Shown piece by piece: positions 12,194 to 23,109 of a stretch of DNA of 49,902 bases. The position numbers and the translations under genes were made by a program. Each line of letters opens with the position of its first letter. Position 1 is the first letter of the stretch. The DNA is taken from the NCBI GenBank assembly GCA_004009845.1, contig RMBW01000155.1, positions 1 through 49,902 of the forward strand, written 5' to 3'. Origin of the DNA: Davidsoniella eucalypti (taxonomy: Eukaryota; Ascomycota; Sordariomycetes; Microascales; Ceratocystidaceae). Below the pieces are notes generated by a model. That model was not told the DNA's origin and ran no database searches. It was given only the letters and a program-made list of their open reading frames with translations.

Positions 12194-14257
12194 ATAGTCG
12201 GGCGAAGAAACACCCTGGGAGGGCTCAACAGCTATACAAATATACTCATATATATACGTAGAATGGAAACAGGGGGAATAGTAATTAGTTGGGTTTTTGT
12301 ATAGTGCAAACTTGATCTGATCTTCATAGCTCCATAAGATAAATGAATTAAAAAAAAAAAAACTTGATCTGTGATAACCCTATTTGCATGATAACCCTAA
12401 CGTATAACTAAGAAACATTTTGAAACAAAACGTATTGCACATGGGAAGTCTTCAATGACATTGACAGCATTTAATACATAGTAAGTAGATTCTAAGCGAA
12501 GTCAACAAGAAGTTGTATTGGGCTAACTACAGGATTTGTTCTTGCTGTCTACTTAGTGATCAGCGCACCAAGATATCATGACGCATTGGTGGATCAAGGT
12601 TTGCATACTGTTCTTTTCTCCGAGGACCAATTTGAAGCTTACGGACTAGTAGACCTCTCGTGCCTTCACAATGAATACAATAGACGGTTGGCTTTAGTAG
12701 CAGCTCAACCCGAGAAGCTTGCTCTTTAGGACGAGCCAAACTCGAGATATGTAATTAAGAAAAAACCTGGCACAGGCCGCTAAGACACAAACAACGACAA
12801 ACTACAAATAACTTGCTTGCGACAAACGCACACTTGAACCACTGAGTTTCAGGTTCTGGGTTTGCTTTGGCTACGTTAGCGGCCGTACTACGCAGATCTG
12901 CGAGAGAGAAAGCCAGTAAGAGAGGTATGGTATGTATAGAGTGAACATTCCAATGTCAAAGTGCTATATCATACTCTATGTATATAGAACATGGGTTCTT
13001 CGTGGTTGGTAGTATCTTTAGTTCGGATATCCCATAGCTGTAGATCATCCAAACCAAGGTTGCAACAACACAGTGCAACATATCACGAAATGTATTATCA
13101 GATGTCAAGGGAGTGTAGTCGACCTGCGATTGGTACGCATCAGAGTGTATTAAAAACAGCAAAAAGGGATCCTTCGCATGCTTACCCGACAGGATGCTAT
13201 GTCGATGTCGAGCCGGCTATGTACATAAGTATACACAAGTTTGGTGTAGAAGTAAAGTTTTGTTGCGACGTGAGATCCCTGCTAGGCTGTGGTTGATGGA
13301 TGCAGTATCACTTCCAACGTGTTACAATTTCTATCGACGGTGCTTCTGGAAACGCCCTAACAGACGAGCCGTCATCCATAGACCACGTCACAGTCGCGAG
13401 AGAAGTTGAACCGATTTACGAGATAGATGGGATCATAGCCAGTGATCTTTGCTGGGTTGAGAGCTAGGCTTCCTATGAAAGCTTCCTGTACCGTTCGATT
13501 TAAAGCATTCGACATCGTAGGGGCCGAAGTATCATAGCGGAAAAATCTGCGGTAGGTCAAGTTTCATCTAAAATTGCACACGGGATTTACAGTTTGGGGT
13601 ATGACCCCCTGGCAGCACCAACTCTGGAAGAACTGCCTAGTGTGTAAGCATTTCCTAGGACCCAAGATTTTAGCTGCTAGTACAGATGTAGTTCAAACAC
13701 TTAGGCACCAAAATAAACCTGAACATCTTCGGCGTTCTTAGACCATGCATAAATGGGCTCAACCTTAGCACATCATGGAATAAGATTCTACTGCCAACCC
13801 CCCTACCTTGAGCTCCGCACTCCAAAACAGCAAACGTCCGGGTAAAATAAGCCTATCGAGCCTTGTGGGTCTTAAGCTAGATTAAAATGGTATGGTGGTT
13901 TGTAGCAATACCGGAAAATAGCTAGGCGATCTTATCGGAAGGTGGTATCAACGGGGTAGATGAGCTCGAGGGCAACCTCGTGTACTAGCTCGAGGCTCAC
14001 TTTTACATAAAGGCAAGCTAAACGCCCCAATCGGCATCCACTGGTCTCTTGCTTTCTCCGTCACTATCACCAACACTTCCCCTTCTTTTCTTTTCTTGTC
14101 AGAACCAGTCAGTTGAACTGTCTGTGGTGTAAACCAGCCATTCTTTTCCATTCTTATTTACATTCTTTAACATTACGACTTGTCGTTCATTCACATTCTC
14201 TACCACCCATTTCATTCCAATTTTCATATCACCAACCATCTACCAACTTACTTCAAG
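12194..14257. other. intergenic with one possible gene remnant
   Basis: Mostly unassignable sequence. At about 12532-12729 an open plus-strand frame follows a splice-acceptor-like CTACAG and is protein-like: it contains GFVLAVYLVISAPRYHDAL and DLSCLHNEYNRRLAL and ends at a TAG near 12727. A donor-like GTAAGT lies just upstream near 12481. I do not recognise the family and found no convincing upstream exon. The rest up to 14257 holds the GH53 promoter and 5' leader; the pyrimidine-rich stretch 14080-14250 is typical of a fungal transcription start. Confidence 0.35.
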
Positions 14258-15316
14258 ATGCTGTCTAGATCTGCTGTTATTCTTCTGGCCTGTGGCCTGT
14301 CTTCCGTTCAAGGTGCTCTGACCTACCGCGGCGTTGATTGGTCTTCGGTCCCCGTTGAGGAGGCCGCTGGTGTTATCTACAAGACTGCTAGCGGTACTAC
14401 CGAGAGCATCGAGACTGTCTTGGCCGACAGCGGTGTCAACACTGTGCGCCAGCGCCTCTGGGTCAACCCTAGCGATGGCAACTACAATCTGGATTTTAAC
14501 ATCAAGCTGGCCAAGCGTGCCCAAGCTGCTGGCATGAAGCTGTACCTGGACTTCCACTTCTCCGACACCTGGGCTGACCCGGCTAACCAGGCCATTCCCT
14601 CCGGCTGGCCTGAAGCCATTGCGGACCTGACCTGGACGCTGTACAACTACACCAAGGAGGTCTCTAACGAGTTTGCCTCTAATGGCATCACGCCCGCCAT
14701 CATCTCCATTGGCAATGAAATCACCAATGGCATGCTGTTCCCCACCGGTAAGATGAGCACCGAGCCCAACAACCTGGCGCAACTGCTGCACTCGGCATCG
14801 GCCGGTATCCGTGACTCCAACCTGGGCAAGGACTCCCAGATTGCCATCCATCTAGACAATGGCTGGAACTCGGAGACCCAAAAGTGGTGGTACAGTACCG
14901 TCCTTGGCGAGGGCCCTCTCACTACTTCCGACTTCGATATCATCGGTGTTTCGTACTACCCCTTCTACAACTCCGAGGCTACTTTGGCCAACCTCAAGAC
15001 CTCTCTCAACGACCTCGCCACTACATACGGTAAGGGCCTGATCGTTGCCGAGACTGACTGGCCTACTTCGTGCACTTCGCCCAAGTTCGCGTTCCCCTCG
15101 GACACTACCTCCATTCCGATTTCCGTTGATGGCCAGACCGAGTGGATTAAGGATGTTGCTGCTATCGTTGCCGGTGTCAGCAACGGTCTTGGTCTGTTCT
15201 ACTGGGAGCCCGCATGGGTTAACAACGCTGGCCTGGGCTCTTCATGCGAGTACAACTGCATGTTTGCCTCAGATGGTACTGCCATGTCTAGTGTGGCCGT
15301 GTTCAACTCGATATAA
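14258..15316 (+). CDS. galA: arabinogalactan endo-beta-1,4-galactanase, GH53, secreted
   Basis: Cleaves beta-1,4-galactan side chains of pectin outside the cell. Intronless, 352 residues. The ATG at 14258 is preferred over an in-frame ATG at 14180 because it begins a clean signal peptide (MLSRSAVILLACGLSSVQG, 1-19) and the mature protein then starts ALTYRGVDWSS, as in Aspergillus galactanases. GH53 retaining-enzyme residues are present: acid/base Glu154 in SIGNEITNG and nucleophile Glu265 in IVAETDWP, 111 residues apart as in the family. Other conserved blocks are VRQRLWVNP, YLDFHFSDTWADP and GLFYWEPAW. The gene is rich in C-ending codons compared with its surroundings, as in highly expressed secreted enzymes. 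Gene name by family analogy. A Zn2Cys6 regulator lies about 1.7 kb downstream on the opposite strand; a regulatory link is not shown. Confidence 0.96.
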   Translation: MLSRSAVILLACGLSSVQGALTYRGVDWSSVPVEEAAGVIYKTASGTTESIETVLADSGVNTVRQRLWVNPSDGNYNLDFNIKLAKRAQAAGMKLYLDFHFSDTWADPANQAIPSGWPEAIADLTWTLYNYTKEVSNEFASNGITPAIISIGNEITNGMLFPTGKMSTEPNNLAQLLHSASAGIRDSNLGKDSQIAIHLDNGWNSETQKWWYSTVLGEGPLTTSDFDIIGVSYYPFYNSEATLANLKTSLNDLATTYGKGLIVAETDWPTSCTSPKFAFPSDTTSIPISVDGQTEWIKDVAAIVAGVSNGLGLFYWEPAWVNNAGLGSSCEYNCMFASDGTAMSSVAVFNSI

Positions 15317-16117
15317 GAGACAAAACATAAACTGTCTGTAGTTAATAGTAGTACAGCAGTGTAAATAGCATGAATTCATCACTACCGAAGGAGTATCTCT
15401 TGTTACATCTCAGGTGGTTTTCTGAAATTTGATCTTCAACTCTATTTTTAGTGAATGTCGAGCAGCAATTATTTGCGTGATGTTAGTATAGTTACGCCTA
15501 ATGACAATCGTTATGCATCTACATCTTGTAGCAGAAAGCCAAACAATCTTGATCTCCTCAAGCTTAAATGGCCATCACAGAAAAGGCAAACAAGAAATTG
15601 AGTGTAAGGACCACAAGTACGCCCTTGGTAGGCACTGGATAGATATTTACATAGTCTTCTCAGATATAATGCCAAGCCCTGATAAGTCATGAGATATGCT
15701 CTTATTTATGTACTTGCCATGACTGACCACCCAGGAACTGATTGGAAAGTGGCTTCAGCCGTGTTGAAAAATGTATACAAAACATTATAATGACGGCTTG
15801 TTCCTATACGAGAATACGGAATAACCTTTGATGGACAAGGATAAGATTGCTTGGGAACGACTCAATGCGGCCAAGCCTGAAGAAGGACATTGAAGAATTG
15901 TACTCAAAAATACCGGCATTACTGTAAGTAGCGCATGTTATGTAGCAATCCTTTGTTTGGGAAAATGACGCAAGACTTGTAAGCGATAACAAAAGTCACA
16001 CTAATTCCATCATCGCATACATTTATCTGAGCTGCATATCAAAAGACCTGGGAGTTTATCCAAACAATTTCCATATCGGATAATTAGCGAGGCTCTCTAT
16101 AGCCTACAGCAATCCAC
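15317..16117. other. intergenic, no gene seen
   Basis: Downstream of the galactanase. Contains its 3' untranslated region and otherwise unassigned AT-rich sequence; only short frames without motifs. Confidence 0.5.
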
Positions 16118-16880
16118 GATGGCTGTCTACGATGCTGAGAAACGAACAGACAATGAAGCGTATTGTCTCACTAGCAGTATACCGTGTTATTGATCCCAAA
16201 GTTTCGACTTTAACTTGTTCTTGATACCCGTCATGACGGTTGGTTGTGAGCCACGCCATCTTATCGAGATATTCTGAGACACTCGTCTGATAATCATAAA
16301 ATCTCTAGTATATTGCGATAAAGCCATTCTCGGCTCGGCTGCCTTATTAGGGATAGCAACGGATCTAGAACTCAAAGTCACAGTGCCGAATATTTTACCT
16401 GCTGTAGTACAAAGACTGGCTTGGAACTGTCTCGTCGGTAATTACGGCCATGCCAAGAAGAGCTTTATGGCTGCTACTATCTTTATTGCTTATTGCGTTG
16501 GTATGTCTTCTTTTCCGAGGAATAAAATCATCTTATGGTCTACTAATTAATTCATTTACGGTTAGGTAATATTGCTTGGCCCTCAACCGGTCAAATCCGA
16601 GTCCAAAGCCCGTCACTATCCGGAACTCTGGCTTGGCCTTATCATTCGGTGAGAATATCAGCCCCGAATTCTTTCGGATGGAACATTTGGCTAACACTAG
16701 GATTTACGATACCCTCAAAGCTACCGCGTCTGCATAATGGCGTCAACGATACTATTTATCACACTGAGACGGGCAAATACCCAAAAGCATAAGATTTCAG
16801 ACAATGCAGAGGAACGCACAAAGTTAGTGTTTAGTGACTTGACTGACAAGGAAAATCCGTACTTTAGATATACCCTATGA
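16118..16880 (+). pseudogene. decayed MFS anion symporter, Dal5 family (copy 2)
   Basis: Remnants of a second Dal5-family permease. An N-terminal start is possible near 16119 (MAVYDAEKRT). At about 16197-16245 FDFNLFLIPVMTVG, the first-helix motif of the family, appears one frame away from the preceding VIDPK. The central helices are missing. A later block at about 16430-16500 reads NYGHAKKSFMAATIFIAYCVG, the family's helix-10 region, followed by a GT...AG intron and a GNIAWPSTG remnant. The last block, about 16704-16880, reads cleanly as YPQSYRVCIMASTILFITLRR and ends SDLTDKENPYFRYTL plus stop, the characteristic C-terminus. Frameshifts, stops and a large internal deletion make it non-functional. 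It differs from copy 1 in the preserved parts, so the two look like independent losses. Confidence 0.8.
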
Positions 16881-16986
16881 TTGTACATGAACTTGGGAGG
16901 CAGATTCCTAGATCTCGATTGTTATACAATAAGACTATGCATGGTGTGGTTTACTATGAGCGGAAATGACCCGAGAGGTTTGTTTA

Positions 16987-18921
16987 TTAGCTAATAGACA
17001 TACTGTGCAGGATATTTTTCACCGTTACTAGATCCTTTCTAAGCTCAGATGTGCGAGAACTCCACTCGGGGTGAGTTGACTCCAGCTCAAGCCATAGCAT
17101 TTTCAGCTGCACGGTAGTAAATAAGCCCCTTTCACGATTCACTACGGGTGTGAATGTGGGATCTGTAAGAGGCACACCTAATATGTTGTCTATGCGGTCC
17201 AACAAGTGCGTAACAAGCTGTGTGAACATGGATCCCTGCACCACAGCATCGCAAAGCGGCACAGCACCGAATTTGAGCCCTGGAATTGCACATAGTGGTC
17301 GATTACCGATATGCCTGAGGGCATATGTGAGGTGGTAGAGCAGAATTTCCAAAAAGGTTACTGACTGGGAGTAGCAGCTGATCACAGTTAGAGACGTTGC
17401 TGTATCAAGAGTCTTGTGGGGAGTTGAGGCTTTGGAGCCTGGTTCAGAAAGCCCGCCAGAGTCACTCGAAGACGTCGAATTCGACTCGAAGACAGTCCAC
17501 TGAACTCGAGCAAGGAGGGGATTGAGATTAGTTGGACCGGTAGACTTGGGAAATATATCGTGAAAAAGCATGCCGGGGTTTTTGGGATCCATAGAACCAT
17601 AAAGCAACCTTTGTAGCCTGACGAGAGTGTGAAGGAATTCTTGAATGGAAATCATCCCACGCTCTATCATTATTGTATTGTCAATAGTAAGCGGTGAATC
17701 GAGACATACGAAATGGTCCATTTCGATGATATCTTTGTGCTTTAGTATCAAATCGAGAGCTTCATGAAGATCCATGTTGATACATGATAGACTTTTCAAG
17801 ATGTCTTTGTCGCCGTATCGAGAACGGTAGAGGTTTTTGTGTGGCGTTGTCATTGCTGATGATGGCTGGTTGTTCATGACACTAGCATAAGATACACTGA
17901 AGGGTATGTATAAGTTGGGAATATTATGGAAGTACATCCCAGTAGGTATCTCCTGCTGTTGGCGTTGCTGTGCCTGCTGTGCCTGCTGCTGTATACTCGG
18001 AAAAGAGCTGGTGTTATTGTTGTTGTTGGTAGTAGTATTGGTGGTGGTATTAGTCTGAGACCAAGACATGAACTCTGTACAAGTGTCAAAGTCGAGCAAT
18101 GACGACTCCAAGCCAGGATCAATCATGAGCGGATCAGGATTTTGTCCGCATATGGGACCCCCATGAGCCAATCCGTCGGAATTTTGGCAGTTGTTGCTAC
18201 TGGCAGTTGTATTGCTCCCATTACTAGCGGAGTTATGGGTGACACCAGAAGATATTGCGCCAGAGATTGTGGCTTCAGGTCTTGATTGGAGCGGATTGCC
18301 GTGTGAAAAGCCGCCTCCGTCCAAGGTCACACCAAAAGCTTCCGATTGAACCCCAAGTCCCGCCAGAAGGGGCATATGGGAAGAATCATGGCTAGTGGGC
18401 ATACAATCCACCCCAGTGACTTGGCCCTGTCGTTTACGGGCACTAATGCCTGAATGTGAGTGGTTGGATGCTTCAGCCGCCGCCGATGTCACTCCAGAAG
18501 TCTCTAAGTTGATGCCGAGATTTAAGGAATCGAAGTGGGCGCGGGACGCGGCCTGTTCGCCTGAATTGGCAGAAGAAGGTGGCACCAACACAGGCGACGT
18601 TGACTTAGAGTTAAGTTCAGGGCCGGAAGCAAAAGCAAAAGTGAAAGCAGAAGTAAAGGTAGAAGTAGGAGTAGAAACAGTTACAGGTGGCTCAGTGGCT
18701 GGTGCAAGACCGGAGGTTTCACGGCGCGATGGACGGCCGATTTTACGCTGGTGGCCTTCCAGACATTCAAACCCAAGACGTGCACAGCGCTGACAACGGT
18801 TCAGATCCGGCGAATTTTGCCGCGAGCACCGTAGCTTTTGCCGACGACAGCGTTCACATGCTGACCGTCGCTGGTTCGGATGCGGAGCTATGGGCACAGG
18901 CTGTGTTTCTGCGACAAGCAT
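16987..18921 (-). CDS. Zn2Cys6 fungal-type transcription factor, AflR-like architecture
   Basis: Nuclear DNA-binding regulator, 644 residues in one exon. The binuclear zinc cluster occupies residues 22-53 with cysteines 22, 25, 32, 43, 46 and 53 (CERCRRQKLRC then RCQRCARLGFEC), followed by a basic linker HQRKIGRPSRR. Residues about 75-360 are low-complexity (Ser/Thr/Asn/Gln, with TNTTTN and QQAQQ tracts), as in activation regions. The C-terminal part (about 440-640) is helical and contains SCYSQSVTFLEILLYHLTY and a leucine-rich stretch ending in HLLDRIDNILG, which resemble the regulatory half of AflR-type cluster regulators. No polyketide or other secondary-metabolite gene is nearby, so the target is unknown; the closest intact gene is the GH53 galactanase. 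The assignment as a Zn2Cys6 factor is secure, the AflR resemblance moderate. Confidence 0.92.
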   Translation of the reverse strand: MLVAETQPVPIAPHPNQRRSACERCRRQKLRCSRQNSPDLNRCQRCARLGFECLEGHQRKIGRPSRRETSGLAPATEPPVTVSTPTSTFTSAFTFAFASGPELNSKSTSPVLVPPSSANSGEQAASRAHFDSLNLGINLETSGVTSAAAEASNHSHSGISARKRQGQVTGVDCMPTSHDSSHMPLLAGLGVQSEAFGVTLDGGGFSHGNPLQSRPEATISGAISSGVTHNSASNGSNTTASSNNCQNSDGLAHGGPICGQNPDPLMIDPGLESSLLDFDTCTEFMSWSQTNTTTNTTTNNNNNTSSFPSIQQQAQQAQQRQQQEIPTGMYFHNIPNLYIPFSVSYASVMNNQPSSAMTTPHKNLYRSRYGDKDILKSLSCINMDLHEALDLILKHKDIIEMDHFVCLDSPLTIDNTIMIERGMISIQEFLHTLVRLQRLLYGSMDPKNPGMLFHDIFPKSTGPTNLNPLLARVQWTVFESNSTSSSDSGGLSEPGSKASTPHKTLDTATSLTVISCYSQSVTFLEILLYHLTYALRHIGNRPLCAIPGLKFGAVPLCDAVVQGSMFTQLVTHLLDRIDNILGVPLTDPTFTPVVNRERGLFTTVQLKMLWLELESTHPEWSSRTSELRKDLVTVKNILHSMSIS

Positions 18922-19896
18922 CTTGATATGGGAAAATTAATAGTACAAGATAGGCGAAGAGCCTGTGATCAGAAAGACGTGTATGAAGATGGAAAAGAGT
19001 TGGTAGGCGATGTCAGATGGCAATAAGCCTTGTAGATACTGGACCAGGAAGTGCTAGTATAGTTTTGGTTTGATAGACGTGGTGTTATTGGAGTGTTCTG
19101 GAGGATAGTCAGCCATATGATAGATAGAACAACTCGATTGGCAAAAGAGCGAAGAAAACTAGGAAAACCAAGTAACTGATCCAGGAGGAAAAAAGAGACA
19201 GAGGCATTTGGGAGTGAAAACACTCCTGAGCTATATCGCGAATCACAGGCTCAATACGACTACAGAAGCATAGATTTCAGCCTTTCGGGTTTGGTGGAAA
19301 CAGCAATTGCTTCTGTGTCAATCGGAGGCTTTAACTTTAAACCTTCCTGGGCAGCATCCCATGTTTGAGGTAAGAACACATTGATCTCTCCCTAACATCT
19401 TCCATGTAAGATATCGGAGGCTTTAAGTATATCAATTTTTTTAGCTTGAAATATATTAAAAAACGTGCGGCTTCAACTAGGAGCAAAGCACCATTCAATA
19501 CCAAATACAAAGAGAACTTTTAAAGTATAAACCTTATCAAAATATCGATATATCACATAGCGTGATGTGCCTAGTTTTCTTCAACTAACAAATCACCATT
19601 ACCACTCCTGCTCCACTGCTGCCAGCTGCCTTGCAGCTGTCAGATGACCAAGCGGGAACTTCAGTGGTCCCACTGTAAATAGTTGTCGGCATGCTATATG
19701 AGCCCGAAGGAATCATGAAAGTGACAATTGTCAAAAGCCTCCGATCGCTCTTAAGTCCCAGGTCTTGTCGATTACGCTCTATCTACATATTCTTTAATGT
19801 CTATCTACCTTGATTTTACTGAATTCTTTTATGTTGATATACGATTGAAAATTAACCTCTGAAAAACAATTGATTTATAAATAAAATATATTTGAT
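18922..19896. other. 5' region of the Zn2Cys6 gene and AT-rich spacer
   Basis: Upstream of the transcription factor. No gene was seen. The sequence becomes strongly AT-rich toward 19800-19895, where it meets the tail of a minus-strand LINE. Confidence 0.5.
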
Positions 19897-22655
19897 TTGA
19901 TTATATTTAACGTCTGCCTAAATCACTAATACCATACGACGCCGGCCGGATTGGATACCGGACAGATATTTAAAGCCCTCCGCTTAGACACACTCAATAG
20001 CTTTGTATGTTCGGAACGACACCGTCCCCTAGCCCCGAAGAACTAGTGGTCCACACTTCCAATATGAGTAGCAGTAAAACATAAACAAAGAAGAAAAAAA
20101 GAAGAAAAAAAAGGGAGTAGTAAAAACATGAAAACAAAAACAAAAAACACACCAAATCCCCTCAGTCATTTCCCCCTCCGCTGTACTTGTCTGGCCCGCT
20201 GATGGGCTTCTTCTCTGGGCGCATAGACTCTGTGGTGCCGCCATTTCACCTCTAGTCTCTTGGCAAGATACTTACAGGAACTCTCTTTCCGAACTAGCTT
20301 TTTGACAAAGCTAGCCCGGGGTGGTCTTCCGTGTCCTGATGTTCGAAACGGTCATGGTACTCCGCAAAGTCGCCATGACCTGTGGGCAGTTAAGATCCAT
20401 CCCACCGTAGACCTGTGCTAGTCTTTAAACCGGTCCACCTTATAGACAGTCTTTGTTTCAAAACGAACCCCAAGGTGTTTTCTCGGCTCGCGCTCCGCTA
20501 TCCACGATTTGAAGTCGGCATTTAGCTGTGCGTTTTTCCATTTGGCCGGGAACATCAGTGTGTCCCGGGACCCATCTGATATAGTTCTACACGCTCAGTG
20601 CCTCGTTTCCACTCATGGCCCTAGACCTTCACATAGTTTGATGCCATCATAAAAGATTGCCCAACCAGCCCCTGTTATGCCCTTCTCATCACAAGAACCA
20701 TTGGAGTAAACCCATAGCACTTTCGGATCTGCCTTGGCCAACTCTTTCAAATGTTGTTTGGGTGCTTCTTCTTTGTCTAGCTGCAAGTGGCAGGGGCCCT
20801 TTTCTTCTGGGGGGAGTCTGTTCGACTCTTTGGTCGGCTACGGGAGCAATTTCTTATACACATCGATGTGTCCTTCTATCTCTGTGATGCACAGCGGGTG
20901 CCGGGAGTCTACCGTGGAAGCTCAAATGGCAGCGGCTCTCTTGAGGTCCTTGAGTGTCAACTACATGTTTGGAAACGAGAGGAGGGGATGTGCAGAAGCC
21001 TAGTTGGCGTGGTGCAGTACACAGGCTATGCTGCCCTCAGGGCGGCTCTCAAAGCTGCCTCTAGCCTTTCTTTCCCTGTAGCCTGCATGAAGGGAGACCA
21101 GATAGATGAGGCATAGGTCAGTTGGGGGAGCACGCAACTCCTTACTGCATATAGCAGACTCCTCACTAAAGTTTCTCGGTACACTCCTGAGAGAGCCCAT
21201 GGTTCCTTTGGCCTTATCAGTGACCTGCTTTGTGTGTTCCAAAAAGTTAAAGCCGGAATCCCACCATACACATAGCCACCTTAGAGACTTCGAAAGCTTT
21301 AGTAGCACTCCACAGGGGAGCGTAACTGGGCTCATCCTCTTGTTCGGCAGTGCAACAGTCCTGTTTTTTCAGTCTAGCGAAAGACCGAAACGAGGCCGTC
21401 ATCGGCGTAGGCCAGACCCCAGACTACACCATGTAAGTTCGTCATGTAGAGCATATACAGGATGGGGGAGGCCGGCGAGCCCTGTGGCAGACTGCCGACC
21501 TTCCTGGTGACTGGTTGGTCTTCTTCTACAGTGAGGGAAACTTCCCGTCCGGTCAGAAAAGACCCATTTGACTATTAACGTTGGCCAGCCTTGATTTTAT
21601 GAGCCTTTGAACTAGCCTGCCACGTTTCACAGTGTCCAAGGCACCCTTAATGTCGTAGGTGACAAAAGAGGTTATCTCTCCATTCTTGGATTGTCCCTCT
21701 GCCAGCAACAATGTGAGGTCCGTAGCTACCCTTCTTGGTACTACGCTAGCATATGTTAGGGGGATGATCTCTAGTTCAATGGCTTGTATCGCCAGTCTTC
21801 TTGCTACAATTCTCTAAGTCCCTTTCCCAGAGCTGAGAGAAGTGAGATCAGTCTGTAGCTTGTTGGGAGCGATTTGTCACGACCTGGCTTTGGTATGACC
21901 ACCAGGCAGGCCGTTTTGAAGACCTTGGGGTGCCAGCCAACTTCCAGACAGCTTCGGAAAAGTGTTATCACTTTTGACCCTAAGACCTTCCATGCCAACT
22001 TCCAGGCACTGTTGGGGATACCGTCTTGCTCAAGGGCTGTGTTTCCCGGTTGAAAATAACGTTTCTGACTTCCGATTCAGCCAGCTCCTCAAGTTCTCGT
22101 GTGGGGCATAGCTACTTGGGTTTCTCCTCTGCGTGAAACTTCTTCTTCTGCCTCCTCTGCTTGGTGTGTGTGTGTGTCCAAGATGAGCAACGACTTTTCC
22201 TTAGATGTGGACGCTGTCCCACTTTTTGAAGTCAAAGGTTACAAGTCCAGTCCAATGCCTTGAATACATCTCCCAACTCATTGATGGTTTCCATGTTCCA
22301 TTGCCACATTTCCCGCCTAGCTATTCATACCTCTCGGTGAAAGGCTTTGCGCTTAGCCTTGTACAACTCGAAGGATAGAGTTGTTCGGTTCGTTCTTCAA
22401 GCAACTTTCGCTCATCGTGCCTCTCGGACTGTGGCTTTGCAGGTATCGTTCCACCAGCGCTTCCCAACTCCCCTACCGGCAGTCTTTAGGGTTGACTCAT
22501 CGAGGACTCGGACCAGTGCTTGACTGATCTATCGAGCTTCTTCGTCCAGCTCCTCCGGAGTTGTCAGCTGTCCAGATGTGAAGTTGGCAGATTCTTTTTC
22601 GCAAGATTTAAGAAAGAGCTTTGTAAGAGGGAAGGTTGAATAAATTAAAAATATT
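19897..22655 (-). mobile_element. 5'-truncated, decayed LINE retrotransposon (Tad/I-like), copy A
   Basis: Read on the minus strand, the linker between endonuclease and reverse transcriptase is visible at about 22330-22500 (GKRWWNDTCKATVREAR, then ELYKAKRKAFHREV). RT then starts at about 21990 with VITLFRSCLEVGWHPKVFK, VVIPKPGRDKSLPTSYR and LLSALGKG. The catalytic blocks follow: YDIKGALDTVKRGRLV near 21620-21660 and YADD at 21398-21409. The thumb region (WDSGFNFLEHTK, SCVLPQLTYASSIW) lies near 21050-21270. Frames change several times and stops interrupt, so it is dead. ORF1 and the endonuclease are absent. The 3' end is a pyrimidine-rich untranslated region and a tail TTAAATATAATCAAAT at about 19897-19912. 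Confidence 0.88.
22160..22174. repeat. short (TG)n microsatellite
   Basis: A run of alternating T and G inside the LINE copy A remnant. Confidence 0.6.
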
Positions 22656-22771
22656 AAAAATTAAAAAAAACGCTTATGTCAGCCGTTAGCGGGCCTAAAT
22701 CTTGAGTTCTGATTACATTGATATCTACGTTTTCTTCCTCTCGTACCAAGATATAGCTCTATTACGACGGC

Positions 22772-22967
22772 TGTGAGGAAAGTTTAGCTCAATGCTGCTT
22801 GACTCCCGACCTCATGATAGTTGTCTCCTTGAACACCTTCCTCGCACTCCTCACACTCTGGTCTTTTCCTTTGTATCTCTACCAACCTGCTAGGTGTACA
22901 GTGAAGAAAAAAGTATAGCCAGGACAGCGCTGCTTGTCTTCTCCTCTGCTTCCCCTATGCCGAAAAT
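22772..22967 (+). repeat. 196-bp dispersed repeat, copy 1
   Basis: Closely similar, in the same orientation, to 34843-35035. Shared landmarks are GCTCAATGCTGCTT, ATAGTTGTCTCCTTGA, CTCTGGTCTTTTCCT, CCTGCTAGGTG, CAGTGAAGAAA and AGCGCTGCTTGTCTTCTCC. Both copies sit next to LINE remnants but on opposite sides relative to the LINE's direction, so it is not simply part of one LINE's end. Differences are mostly C/T and G/A, several at CpG positions. It contains no recognisable protein. Confidence 0.8.
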
Positions 22968-23109
22968 TGTTTTTGTTTTGTTCGGACCTAACACACTAGG
23001 GTCAGATCCACGTGATCCACATAAAGACGTAAAACAAATAATTATATTATTACTAACCAACATCCCCTAAGTTTTCATTCAAGATATCTATTATAAACCA
23101 CATTACACT

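Noticed and set aside
12380..12412. Telomere-like TAACCCTA motifs
   Set aside because: Only two isolated imperfect copies; similar ones occur near 38220 and 40056. Not a telomere or a true interstitial array.
14180..14257. Upstream in-frame start of the galactanase
   Set aside because: The extra 26 residues are a translated CT-rich leader and would bury the clear signal peptide starting at 14258.
14240..14851. 203-codon minus-strand open frame inside the GH53 gene
   Set aside because: It lies opposite a highly conserved galactanase with strong third-position C bias, which creates long antisense frames. It has no motif of its own.
18395..18793. 132-codon plus-strand open frame opposite the Zn2Cys6 gene
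   Set aside because: Antisense shadow of the low-complexity and zinc-cluster coding region; its composition (alternating K/V/E) reflects the opposite strand.
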